Part shown: one piece after another, positions 25,595-34,735 of the stretch | How the letters are laid out: every line of letters starts with the position of its first letter | Numbering within the stretch: position 1 is the first letter of the stretch | Assembly: GCF_007845675.1 (NCBI RefSeq) | Contig: NZ_VOBR01000039.1 | Coordinates: forward strand, 1 to 64,000 | Length of the DNA stretch: 64,000 bases | Reading direction: 5' to 3' | Source of the DNA: Lentzea tibetensis | Lineage (GTDB): Bacteria; Actinomycetota; Actinomycetes; Mycobacteriales; Pseudonocardiaceae | Notes under the pieces: model-generated | Seen by the model: only the letters and a program-made list of their open reading frames with translations | Databases searched by the model: none | What the model was told of the DNA's origin: nothing | Translations under genes and position numbers: made by a program

Positions 25595-27184
25595 CTAACG
25601 GCAGAGGTGCTGTGCGCCGAGGTACGCGAACACGGCGGCGGCGCCGAGCGTGCAGCCGGGACCGGGGTAGGACCGGCCCATCACCGACGCGGTGGTGTTG
25701 CCCGCGGCGTACAGGCCCTCGATGGGTGAGCCGTCCTCGCGCAGCACGCGCGCGTGCTCGTCGGTCACCAGCCCGCCCTTCGTCCCGAGGTCGCCGGGGT
25801 AGATCGCGGCCGCGTAGTACGGCGCCGTGTCCAGTGCGCCCAGGTTCGGGTTCGGCTTCACCCGAGGATCACCGTAGAAGCGGTCGTACGCCGTGTCGCC
25901 GCGGTGGAAGTCCGCGTCCGCACCTGATGCGGCGAAACCGTTGAACCGCGCGACCGTCCTTTCGAGACGTTCGGCCGGTACGCCGATCTTCTCCGCCAGC
26001 GCGGTCAGTGACGGGGCCCGGTGCAGCAGCCCGATCTCCGGCGTGTCACCGGGTTTGAGCATGACGAACGGGTACCGCGAGCGGTGCTTGTCGTCGATGA
26101 TCAGCCACGACGGCACGCTGCCGCGTTCGTAGATCCGGTGGCCGCACTCGTTGTACGAGGCGGACTCGTTCATGAAGCGCTCGCCCGCGGAGTCCACGAT
26201 GATCGAACCGGGGAAGGAGCGCTCGCGCAGCGTGACGACCGACATCCCGTTCGGCAGCGTCAAAGCGGGGCCCCACCAGGCCTCGTCCATCAGCGCCGTC
26301 GCCGCACCCAGCGCCACGCCCAGCGAGATCGCCTCGCCGGTGTCGGTGGGCGCGGCCATGGTCCACGACGTGCCGGTGGGCTGCGGGTGGGACTTCTGGC
26401 GCATGTCGTCGTTGTGCGCGAACCCGCCCGCGGCCAGCAGGACGCCGCGCGCGGCGTCGACCTGTTCCGGCCTGCCGTCGCGCGACACGACCACCCCGGT
26501 GACCCCGGAGTCGTGCACGACGAGCTCTTCCAGCTTCGCGTTCAGCCAGATCTCGGCTCCCCGGTCGGTCGCCAGCTTCACCAGCTGCCCGATCAGCGAG
26601 GCGCCGCCGATCAACGGCGTCTTGCGGCCGATCCTGCGGAGCTTGGCGACCCGCAACGCGGTGAGGAACCCGCGCGGGGTGCGTTTCGCCAGGCCCAGCA
26701 ACGGGATCTCGGTGGTGTAGAACGGCATCGCGGTCGAGCCTGGACGCAGCCGCAGCTTGCCGAGCCACGGCCCGAGCGAGTCGCCGTCGATCAGGCTCGC
26801 CTCGACGCACCGGCCGCTCGTGCTGCCTCCCGGCAGGTTCGGGTGGTAGTCGGGGTAGTTCTTCGACCACCGCAGCCGAAGCCCGGCCTTCAGCAGGAAC
26901 GCCACCATGTCCGGACCGCTGCGGACGAACGCCGTCCGGCGCTCCTGCGAGCTGTCCTCGCCCGCCGTCTCCTGCAGGTACCGGAGCGCGTCGTCAGCGG
27001 AGTCGGTCCCGCGCAACAGCGGGTTGGCGGGGACCCACAGGCCGCCGCCGGACAGCGCGGACGACCCGCCGAGCAGGTCCGACTTCTCCAGCACCAACGG
27101 TTTCAGGCCCTGCCCGGCCACGGTCAGCGCGGCCACCAGCCCGGCCGCGCCACTGCCGACGATCACGACGTCGAATTCGGACAC
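25595..27184 (-). CDS. KstD-like FAD-dependent 3-ketosteroid dehydrogenase
   Basis: A 529-residue flavoprotein from GTG 27184, which has AGAGGA 6 nt upstream. The N-terminal FAD site is VVIVGSGAAGLVAAL; GGSSALSGGGLWVP follows, and the C-terminal family signature reads YPGPGCTLG. Overall it fits 3-ketosteroid delta1-dehydrogenases, including an active-site-like Tyr region. No other steroid-degradation gene is visible, so the substrate may be another cyclic ketone or enone. Confidence 0.85.
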   Translation of the reverse strand: MSEFDVVIVGSGAAGLVAALTVAGQGLKPLVLEKSDLLGGSSALSGGGLWVPANPLLRGTDSADDALRYLQETAGEDSSQERRTAFVRSGPDMVAFLLKAGLRLRWSKNYPDYHPNLPGGSTSGRCVEASLIDGDSLGPWLGKLRLRPGSTAMPFYTTEIPLLGLAKRTPRGFLTALRVAKLRRIGRKTPLIGGASLIGQLVKLATDRGAEIWLNAKLEELVVHDSGVTGVVVSRDGRPEQVDAARGVLLAAGGFAHNDDMRQKSHPQPTGTSWTMAAPTDTGEAISLGVALGAATALMDEAWWGPALTLPNGMSVVTLRERSFPGSIIVDSAGERFMNESASYNECGHRIYERGSVPSWLIIDDKHRSRYPFVMLKPGDTPEIGLLHRAPSLTALAEKIGVPAERLERTVARFNGFAASGADADFHRGDTAYDRFYGDPRVKPNPNLGALDTAPYYAAAIYPGDLGTKGGLVTDEHARVLREDGSPIEGLYAAGNTTASVMGRSYPGPGCTLGAAAVFAYLGAQHLCR

Positions 27185-27265
27185 GAGGCGTCCTCTCACG
27201 CAGAGCTTCGCAGCCTAAGTGAGAATCATGAAGCGAAAGTCGTGCGTTTCGCCAGCGGAACCGCA

Positions 27266-27796
27266 TCAGTGCGCGAAGTCCCAGCGGGTGGCACCGGCCT
27301 GCTCGGCACCGCCCACACCGAAGGCGGTGTGCAGGGTGAGCCGGTACAGGTGCCACGGCGGGGGACCCGCGCTGGGCGCGGTGAACGGGGCGGTGAGCGC
27401 GTCACCCTCCACGGTGGCCGGCCAGCCGCCGCTGCGGTAGACGGCCGCGACGCGTTCCAGGGTGGCGGAGTCGGTGACGCGGTGGGCGTCGCCTTCCAGC
27501 ACCAGGTCGATGCCGGGCAGGCGGACGGACGCGGTGCACGCCGGGTTGGCGCTGAGGTTGCGCGCCCGGCGGGTGGCCGGACCGCTCTTGAAGTACAGCG
27601 CGTCGTCGACCCACACGGCTCCGACGCCCGCCGAGTGCGGCCGTCCGCCGGGACGCACGGTGCCTATGAAGAACGTCAGGTCGGTGCCTGCGGTCTTGGT
27701 GGCGAGCAGGTCGCGCGGAAAGCTCCACGGCACCTCCGGGGCGCCGTACTGGTCGAGGTTGCGAGTGGACGTGGGCTCAGTCATGGACTTCGTCAT
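27266..27796 (-). CDS. PNPOx-like FMN/F420-binding protein
   Basis: A 176-residue split-barrel protein of the pyridoxamine 5'-phosphate oxidase-like superfamily. The barrel core (TFFIGTVRPGGRPHSAGVGAVWVDDALYFKSG, ARNLSANPACTASV) is characteristic. ATG 27796 or 27784 could start it; neither has a strong ribosome site. Actinomycete members often bind F420 or FMN and reduce small molecules. Substrate unknown. Confidence 0.75.
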   Translation of the reverse strand: MTKSMTEPTSTRNLDQYGAPEVPWSFPRDLLATKTAGTDLTFFIGTVRPGGRPHSAGVGAVWVDDALYFKSGPATRRARNLSANPACTASVRLPGIDLVLEGDAHRVTDSATLERVAAVYRSGGWPATVEGDALTAPFTAPSAGPPPWHLYRLTLHTAFGVGGAEQAGATRWDFAH

Positions 27797-27885
27797 ACCC
27801 GTTCGTCGAACAGGTGCATCTCGAATCGACAACCGGATCGCGCGAAGTTCGCCGGGCGTGGGCAGCGCTGCCTTAGCCTCTGCCG

Positions 27886-29151
27886 GTGAGTCACGATCTT
27901 CCCGCGGGTGGCATGACCGAGCTCTGGCACGAGGTCCTGGAGGGACCGCTCGGCGGCGCCGTCGAGGCCGTGGAGCGGTTCGGCGAGTGGCGGCCCGCGG
28001 ACGAAGCCGGTCAGGAGTTGTTCGCGCGGCTCGCCGCGGCCGATCCCGGTGTGATCGCGGCGTTCGCGGAGCCCGATCCCTGCGTGACGATTCCCGCCGA
28101 GTATCCCCAGGACCTGACCTTCTCCCCGGACCTGTCCGAGGTGGCGCTGATACCGGGGCTCGAGGACACGGCGACGCTGGAGATCTACGCGGTGGCCGAC
28201 GGCCGCCTCGTGGATCGTCGTCCTATGCCCGACGAGACGTTGCAGCCGTGGGACTACCAGGTGCTGCACGTCGGCGACGCGATCGTGCACCTGGAGAGGC
28301 GCGACAGCGACCGCGGCGGCTGGGAGTGGACGGTCGTCCGCCGCAGGGCTCCGCACTGGTCGTCGGAGGTGCTGGACGAGTTCAACGCGGGCACGACCAA
28401 GCTCGCGCCGGTGCCCGGCGGGTTCGTCGTCGGAGCGGGGGAGTTCTTCCTCTTCGGTGCGGCGGACGGCCCGCTGCGGGGACCGGTCGTGTTCCGCGAC
28501 GACCGTCCGAGAACCCTGTTGACCACCGACCCGGCGAGCGGGCGGATCGCGGTGATCGTGGGGAGCCCCGGCTCCACCTACGCCCAGACCGAGCTGCTCG
28601 TGCTCGACGCCGACCTGCAGGTGGTGGCCAGCGCGGCCATCAACGGCGAGGGGCAGCACATCCACCACGGCTGGTTCTGCGGGCCCGACCGGTTGCTGAC
28701 GCACGGGCGCTGGTACCACGTGAAGTCGTGGGAGGTCGCGGGCGAATCGCTTGTCGTGCAACGGTCCCGCCACCTGGACAAGTGGGAGCACCGGTACGCG
28801 TCGCACCTGCCTCCACTGGGGACGACGCCGCTGCCCGGCAGCATGCGGGTCGCCGTGGAGCGCGACGGGAACCCGCCGCTGTGGCTGGACGCGTGCACCG
28901 TCGAGATCCTGGAGACCCCGTCGTTCGGCTCGCGGTGCCCGCTGTGGGTGTCGCCCGGCGGCGAGTACGTGGTCTTCGAGGCGCGAGAGGAGACCGAGAT
29001 CCACGACCTGCGGCAGCTCGAGCTCGCCGACCTCCTGACCCGCCCGATGGCGCGGGTGCGGCCGTCGGACGTCGACGCCGTGGCGACCGCGGGCTCGGCC
29101 GCCGTCCTCGAGCTGCTGAAAGCGTGCGTCACCTACCGGCTCGCCCGCTGA
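27886..29151 (+). CDS. WD-like repeat hypothetical protein
   Basis: A 421-residue protein with no signal peptide. After a ~65-residue helical start it shows beta-rich repeats with propeller-like strands (LTFSPDLSEVALIPG, LEIYAVADGRLVDRR, LWVSPGGEYVVFEAREETEIHDL). I do not recognise a named family. The layout, a short helical region followed by WD-like blades, is shared with the frameshifted gene at 45384-46621 and loosely with 21135-23288. GTG 27886 has no ribosome site and may be leaderless. Confidence 0.6.
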   Translation: MSHDLPAGGMTELWHEVLEGPLGGAVEAVERFGEWRPADEAGQELFARLAAADPGVIAAFAEPDPCVTIPAEYPQDLTFSPDLSEVALIPGLEDTATLEIYAVADGRLVDRRPMPDETLQPWDYQVLHVGDAIVHLERRDSDRGGWEWTVVRRRAPHWSSEVLDEFNAGTTKLAPVPGGFVVGAGEFFLFGAADGPLRGPVVFRDDRPRTLLTTDPASGRIAVIVGSPGSTYAQTELLVLDADLQVVASAAINGEGQHIHHGWFCGPDRLLTHGRWYHVKSWEVAGESLVVQRSRHLDKWEHRYASHLPPLGTTPLPGSMRVAVERDGNPPLWLDACTVEILETPSFGSRCPLWVSPGGEYVVFEAREETEIHDLRQLELADLLTRPMARVRPSDVDAVATAGSAAVLELLKACVTYRLAR

Positions 29152-29204
29152 CGGACATCGCTGAACCGGTCGCGCGCGGTGCTCACAACTGGTACTACGG
29201 TGCG

Positions 29205-29576
29205 GTGACCACCTGGAACGATGTGATCAACCACGTCCGCCAGCGCTACGAGGTGCTGGAGGACACGGACGGCTGGCTGCGCCTCCGCATGGACACGGGA
29301 GACGGGCGCACCCAGCAGGTGGCCCTGCACCACCTGCCCGACCTCGACTGGGTGGAGATCTCCTCACCCGTCGGCAAGGCGGACGCGATCGACGCCCACC
29401 GCCTGCTCGAGCTCGCGGGCGCGTCGGAGATCGGCGGCGCGGCGGTGGTCGACGGCGTCGCGCTGCTCAAGCACACCGTGCACCTGAGCGTCGACGAGTT
29501 CGAGCGCGTGCTCCAGCTGCTGGTCGCCCGCGCCGACGCGCTCGAAGCCGAACTGACGGAGGCCGACGACTTCTGA
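29205..29576 (+). CDS. Small YbjN/chaperone-fold-like protein
   Basis: A 123-residue acidic protein from GTG 29205. TACTAC at 29193-29198 lies 6 nt before the start, so the gene is probably leaderless. The pattern of an N-terminal helix, five strands and a C-terminal helix ending in an acidic tail (WNDVINHVRQRYEVLEDTD...) resembles the T3SS-chaperone/YbjN fold seen in many actinobacterial proteins. Function unknown. It follows the WD-like gene by 53 nt. Confidence 0.6.
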   Translation: MTTWNDVINHVRQRYEVLEDTDGWLRLRMDTGDGRTQQVALHHLPDLDWVEISSPVGKADAIDAHRLLELAGASEIGGAAVVDGVALLKHTVHLSVDEFERVLQLLVARADALEAELTEADDF

Positions 29577-29578
29577 CC

Positions 29579-30328
29579 TCAGCGTTCGGACCAGGTCGCC
29601 TCGGTGAGCGCGGCGACCTGGTCAGGAGACGGCCGCGCAACGGGTGGGGCGGTGCCCCATTCGGACAGCGCGGTCGTCTTCCAGTGCGGGCGCCCGAAGC
29701 TGTCGTGCGACACCTGTTCCGCCCGCGTCACGCGGTTCTCGTCGTCCACCCACACCGTGAGCGTCACGCCGGACGCGGTGGAGGGGTTGGACTCCACAGC
29801 CTGACCCGACGTCAGCACGTACCGGCCGTCCGACGCCTCGACCAGCCGCAGGGTGTCGCCGTCGAGGTCGCCGAACAGGCTGCTCGGGTGGACGTCCCTG
29901 GTGCCGATGCTGATCTCGCTCTCGAGCGTCCACATCCACATGACCTGCTGGCCGAAGTCGAACTTGACGTACTTCTTGCCCGCGGGCAGCCGCACGCGGT
30001 CGTGCTCGACGTAGGTCTCCGTGCCGCGGTCGAACTTCACGACGTGGTAGCCGTGCGGCCCGAACCGGGACTCGCTGCGCACGGTGATGTCGGAGTCGAG
30101 CGTCGTCCCGAGGAACCCCGTGGTGGCCGTGTGCAGCACACCGGTCCACGTGGTCCGCGCCGGAGCGGGTTCCTCTTCACGCGACTCGACGTCCACGCGC
30201 ACGGACGCCTGGCGCAGCATGGCGTCGCGCCACGTCTCGAGCAGGGCCTTCGGGTCGGTCGTTGAAGCCGTTGAAGGTGTGCCGCACGCCGTCAGCAGGA
30301 CGAGGGCGGGGAGCAGTCGCCGGATCAC
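29579..30328 (-). CDS. Lipoprotein (LppX/LprG-like hypothetical)
   Basis: A 249-residue lipoprotein. GTG 30328 gives a short basic start and the lipobox LLTAC. The mature part has strands and an EQVSHDSFGRP-type ending reminiscent of actinobacterial lipoproteins that bind lipids or serve as sensors, but I cannot assign a family. It lies 41 nt downstream of the SARP gene stop and is probably co-transcribed. The stop is 2 nt from the convergent small gene. Confidence 0.65.
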   Translation of the reverse strand: MIRRLLPALVLLTACGTPSTASTTDPKALLETWRDAMLRQASVRVDVESREEEPAPARTTWTGVLHTATTGFLGTTLDSDITVRSESRFGPHGYHVVKFDRGTETYVEHDRVRLPAGKKYVKFDFGQQVMWMWTLESEISIGTRDVHPSSLFGDLDGDTLRLVEASDGRYVLTSGQAVESNPSTASGVTLTVWVDDENRVTRAEQVSHDSFGRPHWKTTALSEWGTAPPVARPSPDQVAALTEATWSER

Positions 30329-30369
30329 CCCGGCGAGTCTGCCGAACCAGACCCGCCGGGGTGAGGTGA

Positions 30370-33300
30370 TCAGACGAGTTGGTCCTGTCGGACCAGCGGA
30401 AGGCTGGTGCCGCACCGGTCCGCGAGTGCGCGCGCCTTGGTGAGCTCGGCGCGGGCCGCACCCGCGTCACCGCGCGCCCGCAGGGAGACGGCGAGCAGCT
30501 GGCGCGCGTGCGCGCCCATGACGGGCTGGCCGACGGAGTCGAACAACGCCGTCGCGCGGGTGGCGTGGTCGACCGCGCGAGCGGGATCGGTGGGCAGCGC
30601 CGCGTGCACCCTGGCCAGGTGCGTGTGGCCCCGGCGGCGCGGCGGCGTCCACGGCCTGAGGTCGGCCTCCGCGCGGTCGGCCCAGGTCGCCGACACATCC
30701 GGAAGCCGTTGTGCGGCCGCGGCCTCGGCGAGCAGGGAGTACCACCAGACGCGGGTCATCGGCGGGACGGTGGAGGACCGGGGGTGGCCCAGTGCGGCGG
30801 TCAGCAGGTCCGTGCAGGTCGCCGCGTCGCCGGACCGCAGTGCCGCGAACGCGACCGGTCCGTGGACCAGCCCGGCGAACAGGTTGCGCTCGCCGCCTGC
30901 CGTGATCGCTTCCTTGCCCAGCCGCAGCGCCAGGTCGAGGTCGCCGCGGAACGTCGCGACCCAGGACTGGAAGGCGCACACGGCCGCGGTGAACTGGTCG
31001 TAGCCCGAGAGCTCCGCGGCGTCCCGCGCGTCCTCGAGGTGGTGGGACACCCGGTCGAGGTCGCCGGTCTGCCCGGTCGCGAACGCCATCGCGGTGTGGA
31101 TCTCGCCGGCGACGTAGGTCTGGCCGGTGCTGCGCGCCACGGCGAGCCCGCGGTTCAGGTGGCGCAGCGCGGCCTCCGTGCGTTCCTCGCAGGTCTCGGC
31201 GGTGGCCAGCAGCACGATCGGGTACAGCAGCTGGGACAGCTCGCCGTCCGGCATCGCGTCCACCAGGTCGGCCGCCTCGTCGAGCTTGCCGAGCGCGGCC
31301 AGGCCGGTCCGGCCCAGCGCCTGGTCCGCCACCACGTGCGCCGCCAGTGCTCCGACGAGCAGCGGGCCTCCGCAGGTCCGCGCCGCCCGCAGGGCCTTGC
31401 CCGGCCAGTCGACGCCATCGCGGCGGTCGTCGGAGGGATGGCCGACCGCCAGGCCCAGCATGAGCTCGGCGGCGGCGCGGTCGTCCCGCTCCGGCCTGCG
31501 TGCCAGCTCGGCCACCAGCTGCGCCTTCGACTCGGCGTGCCTGCCGAGCAGCCGTTCGATGCCCGCGCACAGCGCCACCAGCGACGCGCGCAGGTCGCTC
31601 ATCTCGGCCGGCAGCAACGACAACAGCTCGTGCACCGCCTCGCGGCTCTCCCGCAGCTTGCCGGTGAGCGCCAGCGCGAGCGCCCGCATGCTCAGCAGGT
31701 CCAGCCGCAGTGCGGCGGTCTCGGCCTCGTCCGGCAACAGGTGCTCGGCGGCGACCAGCCAGCGCACCGAGGCGGCCGGGCTGCTGTGCAAAGTGCCCGC
31801 GGCGGCCTCGCGCAGCACGGCCACCGCCTCCCGGTCACCCCGGCGCGCCGAGCGTTCGACGTGGTGCGCCCGCTCCACAGCCGGCGCACCGCGCAGCCTG
31901 AGCGCCTTCGCGGCACGGCCGTGCGCCGCGGCGCGCCAGCCCGACCCGGCCGCGTCGTAGGTGACCCGCCGCAGGAGCGGGTGCCGGAACCGGAACCGCT
32001 CGGTGCCCCGGATCTGCCGCAGGACATCCCTGCGCACCAACGTGTCCAGCGCGCCGAGCACCTCGTCGACGCCGAGGTCCGCCATGTGCGCCACCAGTTC
32101 GGGCTCGACGACGTCGGCGGCCACCGCGGCGGCCTTCGCCACCAGCTCATCGGTGGGGCACAGCGCGTCGAGCTCGGCCGCCAGCGCCGCCCGCACCTGC
32201 GCGGGCAGGTCGTCGTCCTCGTCGCCCGGCGTCATCGCCGCCACGGCCGCGCCGGCCAACGCCTGGACGTAGAACGGGTTTCCCCGTGCCACCTCGTGCA
32301 CCTCACGCCTGCGCACGCCCTCCAGCCGGACCGGCAGCAGCTCGTCGATCTCCGCGGGGGAGAGCGGACCGAGCTCGATCGGCGTGACCACGCCGTCGTT
32401 GATCGCGCGGCCCAGCGCGTGCCGGAGCCTGCCGGTGAGCTGCCTGGGACGGTAGGACACCGCCAGCACCACCGGGCCGCTCGGCGGACGGCGCAACAGG
32501 TAGTCGAGCAGCTCGGCGGAACCGTCGTCGGCCCAGTGCAGGTCGTCGAGCACGAGCACGACTCCGCCCGCGCACGCCATGTTCTCCAGCAGCGCGCGCA
32601 CCGCGCGGTGCAGGTGGAAACGCTCCCCGTTGGGCGCCGGTTCCGCGGCCCGCAGTCCGGGCAGGAGCTCGCCGAGCAGGCCCCGTTCCGCTGCCGACAG
32701 CTCGGCCAGGTGCTGTGGCGCGTGCTCCGCGAGTGCGTCGGCGACCATGGCGAACGGGACCTGCTGCTCGAACTCGCTGGCCCGGCCCCACAGGACCAGC
32801 CGTCCGGTGCGTCCGGCCCACTCGGTCAGCAGCCGGGTCTTGCCGATGCCCGGATCTCCGGCGACCGCCACCGTTCCGCGCTCCATATTGTCCAATGTGG
32901 ACAGTTCGTTGGTGCGGCCAGCGAACGGCGTGCGGCGCACCTCGACCGCGCGTTCGGGCGGCACGAGTGCGCCGTCCTGGCGCAGCACGGACTCCTCCAG
33001 CTCGCGCAGCGCGGGGCCGGGGTCGATGCCCAGTTCGGCCGCCAGCCGGTCGCGCACCTCGCGCAGGACCGCGAGCGCGTCGGCCTGCCGTCCCCCCCGG
33101 TACAGGGCCAGCACCAGCTGTCCCTGCACCTGTTCGTCGAACGGGTGCTGCCTCGCCAGGTCGGTCAGCTCCGGCAGCACCTGTCCGTGCTCGCCCGTCC
33201 GGAGCCGCGCGGCCAGCAGCTCGCGCCGCACCTCGAACTCCAGTCCCGCCAGGCGATCGGCCTGCTGGGCGAGCCACGGCACCTCGGCCACGTCGACCAG

Positions 33301-33681
33301 CGGCGCGCCGCGCCACAACGCGAGCGCTTCGCGCAGCAGCTCGATGCTCTTGGCCGGAGCGGACGTCTGCCGCGCGGCGCGCAGGAGCCGTTCCGCCTCG
33401 GCGACGTCCGTGTCCAGGCTCAGCAGGTAACCCGGTGGCCGCGCGGTGATCGCCGACCCCACGCCGATCACCCGGCGGAGCTGGGAAACGTGTGCCTGCA
33501 ACGTGTTCAGCCCGCACGCCCGGCCGTCCCACACCAGCTCGATCACCCGGTCCGCGCTGACGATCTCCCCCGCGTGCAGGCCGAGCACGGCCAGCACCGC
33601 CTTCTTCCGCAACCCGGACACCGGTCTGCGCGCACCGTCCTCGTCCGCCACGTCCACCGGCCCGAGCAGCCGAACCCGCAC
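30370..33681 (-). CDS. AfsR/SARP-type regulator with ATPase and TPR domains
   Basis: A 1103-residue large SARP. The N-terminal winged helix (1-95; RKKAVLAVLGLHAGEIVSADRVIELVW) and BTAD domain (about 100-245) are followed by a STAND/AAA ATPase with Walker A AGDPGIGKT (near 285) and Walker B VVLVLDDLHWAD, then TPR-like helices to the end. Such AfsR/DnrI relatives activate antibiotic clusters by binding heptameric direct repeats. The target is not evident; immediate neighbours are a lipoprotein and a PLAT protein. GTG 33681 is the likely start. Confidence 0.92.
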   Translation of the reverse strand: MRVRLLGPVDVADEDGARRPVSGLRKKAVLAVLGLHAGEIVSADRVIELVWDGRACGLNTLQAHVSQLRRVIGVGSAITARPPGYLLSLDTDVAEAERLLRAARQTSAPAKSIELLREALALWRGAPLVDVAEVPWLAQQADRLAGLEFEVRRELLAARLRTGEHGQVLPELTDLARQHPFDEQVQGQLVLALYRGGRQADALAVLREVRDRLAAELGIDPGPALRELEESVLRQDGALVPPERAVEVRRTPFAGRTNELSTLDNMERGTVAVAGDPGIGKTRLLTEWAGRTGRLVLWGRASEFEQQVPFAMVADALAEHAPQHLAELSAAERGLLGELLPGLRAAEPAPNGERFHLHRAVRALLENMACAGGVVLVLDDLHWADDGSAELLDYLLRRPPSGPVVLAVSYRPRQLTGRLRHALGRAINDGVVTPIELGPLSPAEIDELLPVRLEGVRRREVHEVARGNPFYVQALAGAAVAAMTPGDEDDDLPAQVRAALAAELDALCPTDELVAKAAAVAADVVEPELVAHMADLGVDEVLGALDTLVRRDVLRQIRGTERFRFRHPLLRRVTYDAAGSGWRAAAHGRAAKALRLRGAPAVERAHHVERSARRGDREAVAVLREAAAGTLHSSPAASVRWLVAAEHLLPDEAETAALRLDLLSMRALALALTGKLRESREAVHELLSLLPAEMSDLRASLVALCAGIERLLGRHAESKAQLVAELARRPERDDRAAAELMLGLAVGHPSDDRRDGVDWPGKALRAARTCGGPLLVGALAAHVVADQALGRTGLAALGKLDEAADLVDAMPDGELSQLLYPIVLLATAETCEERTEAALRHLNRGLAVARSTGQTYVAGEIHTAMAFATGQTGDLDRVSHHLEDARDAAELSGYDQFTAAVCAFQSWVATFRGDLDLALRLGKEAITAGGERNLFAGLVHGPVAFAALRSGDAATCTDLLTAALGHPRSSTVPPMTRVWWYSLLAEAAAAQRLPDVSATWADRAEADLRPWTPPRRRGHTHLARVHAALPTDPARAVDHATRATALFDSVGQPVMGAHARQLLAVSLRARGDAGAARAELTKARALADRCGTSLPLVRQDQLV

Positions 33682-33785
33682 CCGAATCCCCCTGTCACGC
33701 TTGTGTTTTCAGTTCCCCGTCAGCTCTGGTTAAGCGCAGGCCGCGACGCTCTCGGCATTCCGGTTCACCAGACCGAAAGGCCGAG

Positions 33786-34217
33786 ATGAAGATCCGTTCC
33801 GTGCTGCTCACCGCGGCGCTCGCCATGATCGCTTCCCTCGCGGCGATCGTCCCCTCCGCCTCCGCTGATGGCATCAGCACCTTCTACGTCACCATCCGGA
33901 CCGCCGACCTGCCCGACGCCGGCACCGAGGACCACGTCCGGCTCACGATGTTCGGGCCCAACGGTGCGTGCGGGCCCTTCCAGTTCGACAAGGACTTCCA
34001 CCGCGGCGACACCTGGGTCTCCGGGAAGCTCAAGTGTCCGAACATCGGCACTCCCAGCTGGATCAGCCTCGGCAAGGGCGGCGGCCACAAGGACGCCTGG
34101 TACGCCGAGTACGTCCACATCTACGAGGAGGGCCCCGGCACCAACGTCCACTGCGAGGTCAACTACCTGTACCCGAAGTCCAGCGAGACGAAGTTCTGGG
34201 GCTGCTCGCAGATCTGA
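33786..34217 (+). CDS. Secreted PLAT/LH2-domain-like protein
   Basis: A 143-residue exported protein, with signal peptide cleaved near PSASA (residue 27). The mature part fits a single PLAT/LH2 beta-sandwich: YVTIRTADLPDAGTEDHVRLTMFG, then a FHRGDTW segment and KDAWYAEYVHIYEE. PLAT domains mediate lipid or protein contact; there is no enzyme domain. Four Cys could form disulfides. ATG 33786 has AAAGG upstream. Ends at a strong hairpin. Confidence 0.75.
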   Translation: MKIRSVLLTAALAMIASLAAIVPSASADGISTFYVTIRTADLPDAGTEDHVRLTMFGPNGACGPFQFDKDFHRGDTWVSGKLKCPNIGTPSWISLGKGGGHKDAWYAEYVHIYEEGPGTNVHCEVNYLYPKSSETKFWGCSQI

Positions 34218-34224
34218 CGGCGCG

Positions 34225-34267
34225 GTGGTCACTCCGTTCGAGACCCTCTCTCGAACGGCGTGACCAC
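34225..34267. terminator. Long hairpin terminator
   Basis: A 19-bp stem with one mismatch (34225-34243 with 34249-34267) and a 5-nt loop, immediately after the PLAT gene stop. Confidence 0.9.
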
Positions 34268-34329
34268 TACGTTATCGATGTCGGCCACATGGCGACCACA
34301 CGCGGTGATCGCCGTGTGGCCGACCGCTG

Positions 34330-34680
34330 TCACGGGGTTGATGGCGAGGAACAGGAACGCCGCCAGCAGCACGAGGCTCAGCGTGGCCAGCGTCGTGACC
34401 GTCGTCAGCGCGGCGCCACTGCCATGCCGTTCGTCGTGATCATCACCGCGGCGAACACCGTGTCCCGTGCCAGCGACGCGGCTTCCGGACCGCCGGACAC
34501 CATCAACGTGACGATCAGCGCGACCTCGATCACCGTCACCGCGACCGCCAGCACGACCGCCACCGCGGAGACGAGCACCGCACCAGGTTCGAGTCCCCAC
34601 GTCAGCGCCAGGAGTGCGACGGCCAGCAGCGGCACGACGTTGGTCCAGGACAGCAGCGGTGAACGAGGGATGGCGATCAT
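34330..34680 (-). pseudogene. Decayed Ca2+/H+ antiporter (ChaA/Cax-like) gene
   Basis: From ATG 34680 the frame encodes about 90 residues resembling the N-terminal half of ChaA-type cation/proton antiporters: SWTNVVPLLAVALLALTWG, VTVIEVALIVTLMVSGGPEAA, and LARDTVFAAVMITTNGMAV. The frame then breaks. A second minus-strand frame carries GAALTTVTTLATLSLV and AAFLFLAINP, which look like later segments of the same family. Two blocks appear to be missing, leaving about a third of the ~360-residue protein. The last residues run into the neighbouring terminator. Confidence 0.7.
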
Positions 34681-34735
34681 GCCTGCCACCCTCGCACAGC
34701 TCTCCCGGCGCGGCCTGCCTCGCAGCAGGCGGGTG

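Noticed and set aside
25595-27184. Steroid-degradation cluster
   Set aside because: Only the KstD-like gene is present; no other sterol catabolism genes flank it.
30379-33789. Very long open frame on the + strand opposite the SARP regulator
   Set aside because: It is the antisense shadow of a strongly supported 1103-residue regulator; composition is Arg/Gly/Gln-rich with no domain signal.
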